A stretch of DNA of 64,000 nucleotides from Puccinellia tenuiflora (taxonomy: Eukaryota > Streptophyta > Magnoliopsida > Poales > Poaceae). Below the pieces are notes generated by a model. The model made no database searches and had not been told where the DNA came from. It saw nothing but the letters and a program-made list of their open reading frames with translations. This document shows, piece by piece, positions 43,084 through 53,350 of the stretch. The position numbers and the translations under genes are program-made. The DNA lies in the NCBI GenBank assembly GCA_012064385.1, contig QRDG01000808.1, positions 186,001 to 250,000 on the forward strand, in the 5' to 3' direction. How positions within the stretch are numbered: the first letter of the stretch is position 1; every line of letters begins with the position of its first letter.

Positions 43084-46000
43084 CTAACTGGACTGTGATG
43101 CTAAACCTAGCAAAAGGAGAAGATCTCGAAGTTGACTCGGCCAATCCTCCATTGTTAATTCGTTCTTCGGATGGAACAATAGCTGGTAAATCCACTCAGC
43201 TTTCCAATCTTCCACACGAGCCTGAGGAACAAACAAGAGGGAAAAATATTAGTAAGATAAACCATAAAAAATATAAACAAGAGTACAAAATCATAGAGGA
43301 AAAATAAAAACATACATCTTTGCGCTTAAACGGAATGACAAACTTCTCGCCGTCAAACAAGCAAGCCATCCTCAGTACATAGAAACCACACTCATTTGTC
43401 CCCTGCTCAGGACTAGGAACAAAGTATCGGCACTTCTCGGCCAAGAGCTCCCAATCAAATTTGTTTCTCTTGTTATATTCAGCTACCCCATACAGCTCTT
43501 TCATAAAAAGGACCATCCTCCTCATCTGTTATTTAGGAATGTAAAATGGTATGAGATAAAAAAAGAAGAAACCCATGGTGCATACTACGAGAAGAAAAAC
43601 AAAAGAACCACACTGAAACAAAAAAGTAAGGTTTTACATACAATTTCAACACGGTCCCTATGCTGATGACTTCTGGTTATACCCTTGAATTTGCTATACT
43701 TTAAAGTGTCAAAAATCTCCAGAGAACCAGTGTATCGATTCATGACATACAGTGTGTGATGACCCTCATTGAAACGAGGGATCAAGATCTGCAAAAACAA
43801 TATAAAAAAGGTTCACATCAGAAAACTAGTACAGTTCATATGCAGAAAATGGAAATCACGTTGCATTTAAAAAAAGATGTTGAAGAGAACCAATATTAAA
43901 AAAAAGGTTCACATGAATTAACCGAACAGAACACTGACATGGTAGACAAAAACAAAAATGCAATTGACAAAAAGAAAAAAGATTATAACAGTGGAAAACA
44001 AGGAAAAGTGTACCAGATTTGCCTTCAGCAAATTCTCAGATTCCCTAAGATAATCACAACACATTCTTACAGCTTTCTTTGGATCGAAATCAGTCTTTGG
44101 TAACGGATTCCCATCATCACTCTTTCCAGTATAAGGATCCAAATCAAGAAGGTACTGCATAGAGTATTATAAAAAACAAATAAACCAACAAGACCCTAAC
44201 ACATAAAAAAAAGCAAAAACAAAAAATAAGTGCCTTACAGGAATGAAAAATGGTCCAAGCAAAACACGGTTCCCTGATTCAAATGCCTGTTTTATATCAG
44301 GATGATCCTTCCAGTAAGAAATTAACTGTTCCATAATTTCTGCTTCCATCATCTGAGAGCGACCAAACAACCTGAACATGGAATTGCCATTGACTTCGAG
44401 GGGATCGTCATTGGCGCTTGTGAAGAGAAACAGAAGATCACTTAAAAAAAACACAAAAATATAAGAAACATTATATATACCAGTAAATGTTCACAGAATA
44501 AAATTAAAGTAAACAGTTCAAATGGTTCTGCTGTGAAGGTTCACATGATGCTGGCTTGAAAAAGATAACTCATTTGACCAACATAACAAAAAAAGTAAAA
44601 ACAGTATGTGCTTAGAATTAGAAAAACTAATGAAGGTTCAGATCTACAAACAATTAAAGTTCACATAGTCAATATTAAAAAAGTAACACTGAATTCAACA
44701 TATTCAGTTAAAAACAGAAGTTCTGTCTATAAAATGAGAATAAAGGAAATAGTAATAGCAAATGACTAGAAAAAATACTCACTTCCCATGTTTCTCCTGG
44801 AAATCAGGGCTTAATATTAAGCTTTTTATGCTTCTCGCATTGGACAGGTGTGGAAACTCATAAGGAATAAGCTTCTCTACAGGATCTCTCAGCTTCTTGC
44901 TTACAATTGTGGCCCGCTTGTTTGATAGCACAAGCGTTCCAGAGCGTAGGTTCCTGGGCACCTGTGTTACAAAATCATCACTGCTACCCCTAGAACATGC
45001 ATCATCATCCTTCAAAACAATATTGCTTTTCCTCTTGACTGGAAGTGGTGACATAAAATCATCATCATCATCATCCAATTGAATTGTTCCGCCCTTATCT
45101 TTCGAACGACTTGAAACAATAACCTTGCTGCTTGATTTTCTCGTATTGACATGAAGTTGCTGAACAACCTTTTGCACCTTGCTAACTTTGTTCGCATAAT
45201 CTTCTTCTCTTAAAATAACAACCTCAGGTGTGCAAGACTGTGTACCGAACATTGCAAAATCATCCGTATCCAAATATAGAGCTGGGCCTGAAACATATGG
45301 AAGTTCACATCAAGATTATGAGAAAAATAACAACATGAAAAAGACCTCCTTAAAATACAAAAAGATTATACCTGGATCAACACCTATTACAGATTTGAGG
45401 TCGATGTTAAATTGCGGTGCCGTAAGCCAACTATATAGCAATGTCATCCTTATGCTCAGGATATCATCTTGCTTGAAAATTACAAAGTTCTCGCCATCCC
45501 ACGACTGCAAAAACTGAAGCATGAAAAACCCACAATCATGCCTGCATGGACAAAAAGAGAAAAAGGTAAAAATATGTGCATTAACTGTGCTGATGAAAAA
45601 AAATCACACGTATGACAATGAAGGTTCACATAATACTAGTGCAAAAAGGTTCATTTAATGATTGCCTCAAAGGTTTAATAGTTCCAGTAACAAAAAAAAA
45701 ACTGAATTCACAACATATTAACCAGAAAAAGTTCACATAGCTCACATGGAAAATGCAACAATGGTGAAGGTTCACATAAAGTAGCAGTAAAAAGTTCACA
45801 TGAAAAAAGAGGGTGAATGTTCGTTTTGTTTCAACATAAAAACATTAAAAGGGTTCACATTTTAAAAAGTTCACATGAAGCATTTTTTAAAGTGAAAAAG
45901 GTTTATTAAGATATATACTTACGCCGTTTTTTGCTTTGGCATCTTCATATAATGCATTTCAAAATGATCTATAGATTTTGGCTCGAACGATTCTCCCTTT

Positions 46001-49000
46001 GAGTTTGTAGCTTCTCTCCAAAGCTTCTTGATACGGGATGCCATGGTATAAAAAACCCTTTGAGCATCTGGATCATTTTCTCCGCGAAGAGAATCAAGAA
46101 GCTCAAAACGCTCCTTTTTCAGATTAACACCGACTACACAGAAATGACCAACATTCCCAGGAGTAGGAGGATTAGGAGGGTCAAGAGTAGCAAATAATAT
46201 CTGCATATAAAACCATGAAGAAAAGGTAACATTATACTCCAGGGTAAGGTGTTGCTGTTACTAAAGGTAGCATATAATCATAAAGAAAATAAAAAAGATG
46301 AACCCTTACAACATCTTTCTTGTCCAAGCACTCTTCCGCATCAAGAGTAAAAACTCTTCTCACAGGATTACTCGCAAGTTTATTTTCAAATATGTGCCTC
46401 TGATACAATTTAAAAATAAGATACAAAAGAAAAATCTGATGAGCAATAAGAAAAAACCATTATAATTTTTTTTATATATGACATTTCATATATGATAAAA
46501 TGAAGGTTCAGTCTGGTCAAATTAATTGCTAAAGAAAAACAAAACAAGTTTCATACTACAAAACTAAAAATGTGAAGCATGGAAATGAACTTACAGCACA
46601 TATAGAAGGCACAACCAGCTTTTCAGAGTGTCTGTACTTCTGCCCCAGCAAAAATGTGCCAACTGACAGTACAAAGTTGCATAGCATGCCATTAGGCCTG
46701 AAAGCGTTAGCAACTTGCTCAATAGTACATTCACAGCCCTCAGTCCTGAAAATAATATCATTCCTACAAGAAAACAAAAGAAATTACAGAGAAACAGTAG
46801 AATGAGAAAAAATTGAAAACAAAAACCAACAATGACCAACAGATAGATTTACAAAAAAATAAAAAATAAAATAAGCACTTACTTTCTATTACGGTCCTTC
46901 CTCAATCTGCAAACAGCATTATATACCTCCTTTATCTTACTCATGGCAGGAATCTGAGATATAGGTGGTGTACATTGCAAACTGGGATCTGAGAAAAAAG
47001 TTCACATCATGAATTAGTAAAGGTTCACACAGTGCTGTCAAAAAAGTTCACTTGTTTGTGCACGGGTGTTCAGTAGCCCCCAGAAAAAACACTTATTGAG
47101 AAGGTTCACTTGATATTTGCAATCATTTTGGAAAAAAGACAGAACATGAGCCTATATTTGTGACAGCTATTATCAGATGTACAAGTAAAAAGAAAAAAGT
47201 AACAAACTATATTTACAATAATTCCCAGTTTACATTGTCTGAGTACGCACGCCTACTACACCACCACAGCACCCCTCTACCAGACCAAACTTTAAAAAGC
47301 TATCTAGAAAAGAAGATAAATAGCCACAAAAACACTTAAGCAAAGAAAAAAGAAGGTTCACTTATCCTTGCCTATGAATTGCCTCGAAGAGCATGTGCCT
47401 CCAGATGGTACATCAGCATCATCTTCTTCAGCGTGCCTATCTGGAACAGCAGAAACATCTTGTTGACCCTCAGTTAGCACTGCCTTTGAATATCCGGCAC
47501 ATACATCAACAGCTGGTTCATTAACAGCAAGTTGGTCTGCATCAGCTGGGTCATCATTTACTACACCATCAACCTTGTTGACAACAACTAGTTCTTCCAC
47601 AACAGTCGGGGCTGCCACTGATGAAGGGATAACTCGATGATCTACTGACAAATTTGCATCATCCGCAACAATATTACTGGAGTTCAATACACCTTTGTTA
47701 GGGGAGGCAATGGTCCCTACAGCATCAGCACCAACTTGCTGAGGAAGACCACCTGCAGCAGCTGCAAGGAACGTGTCATCATCACGCAATCTAGAGCTTA
47801 CATATATGTGGTGACCTTCAGATAAAACAACATCAGCACCTTGATCAAATCTTTGCTCTCCGTACTGTGAACTTGGAACATAATCTTCATTAACAGCACC
47901 AGTAAACATAAAATCATTACCCTGATCGTCATCGTCATCGCTGTCGTCACGTGGCGGTGACACAGGGCTCTCAGGGCTCTGCGGACGACGAACCGGAGAG
48001 GCCATCATTTCATCACACAGAGACTCATTATCTGTGATATGATCTTCTGCATCATCCTCCATGGCTGCCTCCTCGGCTCGTCTAGCTTCTTCCTGAAACC
48101 CAAATAAAGGTTCACATATATAATAAAAAAGAGTTCACAAAAACATATTGTAACATATGATTATAAAAAGGTTCACATATGTATTTACCACAGCGTCTGA
48201 TTCTCTTTGACCTAGACCTGATGCTGCACCTTTGTCAAATGACTTATGTGGTTCTTCCTCTCTAAACTGCCTTTCTTTAATCACAGCTTCTTCCTCATAA
48301 TGCTTGCATAATAAATCCTGCTTCTTCCCAAGATCAGCAAAGCCTTTTGCAACAAAAGACACAGCAGTCCTCAAACTCTCAAGCACACTAGCATCAATTT
48401 CTGTCAATTGCTTCACAACATCACTTGGAGGCAGATGCTCTGGAAGAAACATACCGGCAAGCCTACTAATACGATCATCAACGCTTGGAACAGACCGCGA
48501 AAGATCTACAACTTTCTGCAAGAGCTGGTCAATCTGTTGGATAGCTGAAGCAGATGAACCAACCGGATCGTCAAAAGACGATGGAGGCACAGAATTTTGA
48601 TTCATTACTGGTGGCTCCATGCTCAATAATTGAGGACATGACTGCAATGGGACTTCAGCGTTACTCTCCGGGTAATCACAGGGGTGGCCTGGCCTAGGAG
48701 GACTGAATCCAACCTGCAAGTTTTCAACAGGAAAACCATACGAATAGGCAATATCATTGCGACCTTTCCACTGCAAGAAATACAAAGACAAATAAAAGTT
48801 AGCCAAAATAAAAAATAAAAAGAAAGGATGAAGGAAAATGACAATATACGACAACACACAAAAAGGGAAAGTGTGAAAAAAGGTTCACTCATCATTAAAA
48901 AAACAGTTCACTTACTGGTAACTTCCCAATGATGTACTTAGAAAGATCATTCCTGCCATTCCTGATGCGATCTTCCATGTATATAGATTTCAACTTTTTC

Positions 49001-51504
49001 TGGTACAAGAAATTAGCACGGGGAGTCCTGCGGTGCATGACGGAATGTTTCCTTGAGAGGCAACTATCCAAGTACTGAACAACGGGCAAAACAACACACC
49101 CTTCCGGCCCTGCCTGGGGTATATCAGTATCCTGATACTTTTCAGCAGCCCGCTTCACCTCATCAACAACAAGCTGACAGAAATCACTAATAGCCATCTT
49201 ATCGTAATCCATGTCAACAAGCATTGCAGCCTCCCTACCAATACGAAGAGCAGACCCAGGGCATATAAGCTTGTTGAAAAGGATAGCAAAGAAAACCTTC
49301 ACTGCTTCATGGACTTTCGTATCATCTTCAACAAAAGACTGCAAAAGTTTATGAAGATGCTTTGTCTCAATGCTAACATTGCTAGCAAATCCAAGTTCTG
49401 CCTTCATCTTCGCAAGCGCAGCATCATGCCCGGTATCTGAAGGTCTGGGAACTGTTTCACCTCCCATTGGAAACCCAAAAACATGGTGCACAGACTCTCT
49501 GTTAACAAACACAACCTTGCCAGCACCACAATCTATCTTCATGGTGGTTGTTTCCATCCTCATCAAAAGTACACATGCCAGTGGGCGTGACACATTGCCA
49601 TCCAGTACCCATTCAAACACGCACCCAAACCCGGCAGATTGAACTATTTTTCTGTGAGGTTCCTTGAGCAACTTGGCCGCTTCAATGACTTCACCCAGAG
49701 AGCAGTGGACGGTTTGCTGAAAAGTGCCGATAGTTTCATCATCTGATTCATCAACAACTTTGCTCTCTTTCCCTTTCCTCTTCACAGTAACTGTCTTCTT
49801 CTTGACAATAGGGCCATCCTCTAAATTTTCTTCAAGATTCTTGGTTTCAAACTTTTGGACACTCTGCCTTTCTTCTTTTTCCCAATAATTTTCACACCTG
49901 TGTCAGATCTAGCCCTCTTCTTAGTTGGGATATCCTGAAAACAAAAAGAATCAGAAACATAGTATAAAAAAAGAAGGTTCACATATGAAAATAGAGGAGG
50001 TTCAGATTTTACAAAAAAAAAACTAGACAGTTCTTACAACAAACAAAAATGGAAGAACAAAACATGATAAAGAAAAAGAGAAAATAGAATCATAACCTTT
50101 TCAGCACCCACAGCCCCATCATCCCCCTCAGCCACATCATGATCAGGCACATAAGTTTCATCAAAGACAACATGGCGCTTCCTGCGAGTATTCATAGGTG
50201 ATGCAGAACCACTGGCTGAGGGACTCTTAGATGGGCACGCAACAAAACGGGGGCTGCGCCGTGTGATCGAGGCAGGTGAGTCATTCTTCCCTGGTCTGCA
50301 GGCATCCTTCCTTTTAGCAACAGCTACCCTCTCTTTAGTGCATTTTTCATGAGCTGAATCCTCATCTTCACGATGATCAACTGAGGGGCCTAAACCTTCA
50401 ACATTTGCATCCTTCCACCTTTTTGGATACTTTCTACGGTAACTCTTAACTAATTCTTCATGTTGAGCAACCCTGGCTCCATGTTCCCTATTGTACTTCT
50501 CAATTTGGGCCTCTGCCATGGATCCTGGCTGGGTGACCTCAACAGGACCATATTCACTTTGAGATGGTGTGTCCTCCCACTGAGGAGTATGCTCAGATGA
50601 AGCAGGATTATGTAAAGCATCACTGCCCTGCTGCATTGGAGTGCGGTCATACACAGGAGCAACAGTTTCCCAACCACTGCCATCAGCTAAATCATCCAAG
50701 CCACGTGCCGGAGTTTATCAAACAATGGGCCACCAGTAACACAGTCTGATGGTTTATTAATTGAATGCAGCACAGGGATATTTTCACCAGACTTGGTACC
50801 AAACTCATCATTGACCATATGAAGGGACTGTTTGATAACATCATCAGCTACACAGAAGAAAGGAAAAGTTAAATAAGAAACAACAAAAATGAGAGATACA
50901 AAATTAAAAAATCAGAAGTATTAATTATAGAACTCAAAAAAGTTCATATACAGTTCATTTTAAGGTTCACTTGTAAAAAACATTTTGAATGTTCACCACT
51001 TAAACTGATCTAAAAAAAGAGTCCAAAAGGTTCATTTTAAGGTTCACTCCCACTTCCTTTTTGAAAAAGGTTCAGAAATCATATAAAACATGAATAATTC
51101 TAGTTTAAGGTGAATAGATAAAAGTAAACTAAATATGAACTGCTACAATTACAAAATTCACATCAAGAACTTGGCATGGTTAACTTATTACAGACAATCA
51201 CCTCTGGTCCCACAACAAATATAACACTAAAATAAATAAAAAAAAGGTTCACTAATGTAATCAAACAAAGTTCACACTAGAAACTTACTAAAACTCAAAA
51301 AGTACCAGGATAAGAAGAAATCAGTACAGACACAACAATACGAATATATGTAATGTGGAGCATATTTCGAACAAAAAAACAAAAAGGTGTAGAAGCATAA
51401 ACCCTAGGTACTGCAGTAACAGGCAAAAATAAAACAATAGCTTAATTAAAAAAAATAGATAGGCGCTGGATACTTTCCATTGCATCCCGGCATGGAGAAT
51501 CCAT
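43084..51504 (-). CDS. Double Ulp1/C48-type cysteine peptidase gene, 16 exons, two single-base frame breaks
   Basis: Minus-strand exons: 51,504-51,474; 50,847-50,097; 49,934-48,916; 48,770-48,189; 48,092-47,372; 46,988-46,883; 46,763-46,595; 46,399-46,313; 46,200-45,923; 45,541-45,372; 45,287-44,783; 44,416-44,239; 44,154-44,014; 43,788-43,642; 43,525-43,316; 43,221-43,084. All junctions are in phase; intron 5 uses a GC donor. Exons 2 and 3 each lack one base (near 50,710 and 49,870). About 1,744 residues. The N-terminus is basic. A helical domain with VFGFPMGG in exon 3 resembles the DUF1985-like region of plant Ulp1 genes. Peptidase 1 has His 46,146, Asp 46,095, Gln 45,933 and Cys 45,534. 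Peptidase 2 has His 43,761, Asp 43,710, Gln 43,405 and Cys 43,390. An acidic, Lys-rich linker separates them. The family cleaves SUMO-like proteins. Exon 1 is inferred from phase. Confidence 0.82.
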
Positions 51505-51950
51505 TCAATTCGGTGAGGATGCCCGTACGCCACCAGTACAAGGCGGACGAACAAAGAGCTCGGGCGCAAGCGAAATCACCGGGGGCGCGACACAACTCCA
51601 CCGACGACGATCGAACGCAACGCCACCGCACAGAAAAACTCAATTCGACGCGCAACAGATGAACACCATGGTGGATTTGACCGCAAAACCACGTCGGCGT
51701 AGATCTGCAACCGCGGCCCCTCGATAAGGCTACGGGGCTGGGGGTGGGACGCAGGGTGCGGGGCGCGGGGGTGGGCAAGGAAGTGGTGCGGGGTGCGGGG
51801 CGCGGGGTGGGCAGCGGTTTCCCTACGGCGGCGGTTGCCGGAGAGGAGCGCGGACGGGGATGGAGCAGAGCAGACGAGGGGGGAGCACGGAAAGGAGAAA
51901 GACGGGGCGAAGGAAGTGGACAAAATCACACCTGGTAACAGACGAATATT
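51505..51950 (-). promoter_or_regulatory. GC-rich start region of the double-peptidase gene
   Basis: A CpG-rich block (51,480-51,940) in otherwise AT-rich DNA, mirror-placed to the GC-rich block before the transposase gene. A short repeat of GGGGTGCGGGGCGCGGG type occurs at 51,745-51,810. It probably holds the promoter and leader of the minus-strand gene. No clear TATA box was found. Confidence 0.5.
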
Positions 51951-52239
51951 GAATGGGCTTCAGACATACACATATTAATGAGAGCTAAAAAGAAAAAAGT
52001 TCAGTACGATCTGAAACAAAGTTCACTCATTACAAGAATAAAGGTTCACTTTCTGTTAAAAAAAAGGTTCACTCGTTCAGGAAAAAAAGTTTAGGAAAAA
52101 AAATTTGACGAAAAAGGTTCATTTCATATCTCGTCTGAAGGTTCACTTGGTTTATCTGGGAAGGTTCACTTAGCATATCCGAGAAGGTTCAGAAAGTTCC
52201 TGTTTAGCTTAAACAGGAATAGGTTCCTTTTTAGCTGAG

Positions 52240-52240
<1 letters not shown>
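51951..52240. repeat. Right subterminal region with GGTTCAC motifs and terminal inverted repeat
   Basis: At least eight plus-oriented (G/A)GTTCA(C/T/G) motifs at about 51,996-52,190 lead into the terminal palindrome TTCCTGTTTAGCTTAAACAG and the end TTTTTAGCTGAGT at 52,240. Confidence 0.85.

Positions 52241-52312
<72 letters not shown>
52241..52312. repeat. (TA)n microsatellite, right flank
   Basis: About 36 TA dinucleotides. Confidence 0.98.
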
Positions 52313-52318
<6 letters not shown>

Positions 52319-53206
52319 CGGATTTTATGCCCGCGGTGGTAGCTGCGCATAGGGCGCCGGCCGTCGGATTTAGTCTCAGGATTCGTGTTGTCGTTAACGT
52401 CTGTTAAGTGGTAGAAGTCGGGCCTTGTTCTCGTTATCGAATAAAGGAACCGTGCCCCATTCTGATTAGCGAATAAACGAACCGTGCCCTTCTCGTTATC
52501 GAGTAAAGGAACCGTTTCCCCTGCTGATTAACGAAGAAAGGAACCGTGCCCCGTACTTGTTATCGAAGAAACAAAACATGCCCGTTCATAGTTAGCGAAA
52601 AGGGGACACCCATACGCAAAAAGGAACCATTGGAACCATGCGTAAAAATCAAGTCGTTCTCTTAAGCAATGCGGCCAAATTATTGAGACAAAAAAGAAAA
52701 AAAAATCAAATCGTTTCTTAAGCAATGTGGCCAAATTATTGAGACAGAAAAGGAAAAATAACATTGTTTTCTTAAGCAATGCGGCCAAATTATTGAGAGA
52801 AAAAAATCAAATTGTTTTCTTAAGCAACGCGGCCAAATTATTGGGATAGAAAAAAAATCAAATCACTTTCTTAAGCAATCGGCCAAATTATTGAGACCAA
52901 AAAGAAAAAAAAATCAAGTTGTTTTCTTAAGCAACGCGGCCAAATTATTGGGATAGAAAAAAAAATCAAATTGTTTCTTAAGCAATCGACCCCGTACTTG
53001 TTATCGAAGAAACAAAACATGCCCGTTCATAGTTAGCGAAAAGGAACCGTTTCCCCTGCTGATTAACGAAGAATGGAACCGTGCCCCATTCTTTCAATCA
53101 GGTGGACGGAACGGCGTTAAGTACATCGATGGTGGAAACTACTCTATAGGGTGATCCAAGGGCTGGTTCAGGGTGCGTAGCTATCACCATGAGCATCCCA
53201 ATATTT

Positions 53207-53217
<11 letters not shown>
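52313..53217. mobile_element. 0.9-kb TA-embedded inverted-repeat element filled with tandem repeats
   Basis: It lies between (TA)n arrays. The left end has GGTGGTAGCTGCGCA and the right end, read inversely, GGTGATAGCTACGCA, each about 20 bases from the TA array, so short inverted ends are likely. The interior has 30-40-base units (GTTATCGAATAAAGGAACCG type, 52,420-52,600) and about six units of 55-65 bases with TTAAGCAATGCGGCCAAATT (52,660-52,990). A block of about 55 bases recurs at 52,548 and 52,988. No coding frame. Confidence 0.6.
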
Positions 53218-53238
<21 letters not shown>

Positions 53239-53350
53239 NAAGGTTCACTTGGTTTATCTGGGAAGGTTCACTTAGCATATTCGAGAAGGTTCATAGCTTA
53301 AACAGGAATAGGTTCCTTTTTAGCTGAGTTATATTATATATATATATATG
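53218..53350. other. Second copy of the transposon's right terminus beside the only N
   Basis: A TA array (53,212-53,238) carries the single ambiguous base at 53,239. The following 90 bases repeat the large transposon's right end (compare 52,128-52,240): the two GGTTCACTT motifs, then TTAAACAGGAATAGG and TTTTTAGCTGAGT. About 14 bases of the palindrome are missing in this copy. A further TA array follows. Either a partial second element or an assembly join. Confidence 0.75.

Larger units (their letters stand above)
36735..52240. mobile_element. 15.5-kb two-gene Mutator/FAR1-type DNA transposon inserted in a (TA)n array
   Basis: The ends are imperfect inverted repeats of about 50 bases. Left reads CTAAACAGGAATCT then ATTCCTATTTAGCTTAAG and AGGAACTAT. 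Right, read inversely, gives CTAAAAAGGAACCT then ATTCCTGTTTAAGCTAAAC and AGGAACTTT; the left copy has about 11 extra bases between the blocks. Each end can fold on itself (AGGAAT...ATTCCT). Both ends abut long (TA)n arrays. Inside are two convergent genes: a FAR1/MULE transposase (37,362-42,067, plus) and a double Ulp1-type peptidase (51,504-43,084, minus), each with a GC-rich start region near its own terminus. MULEs carrying Ulp1-like genes are known in plants, as is TA-microsatellite targeting by the rice element Micron; the link between the two is my inference. Confidence 0.88.
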
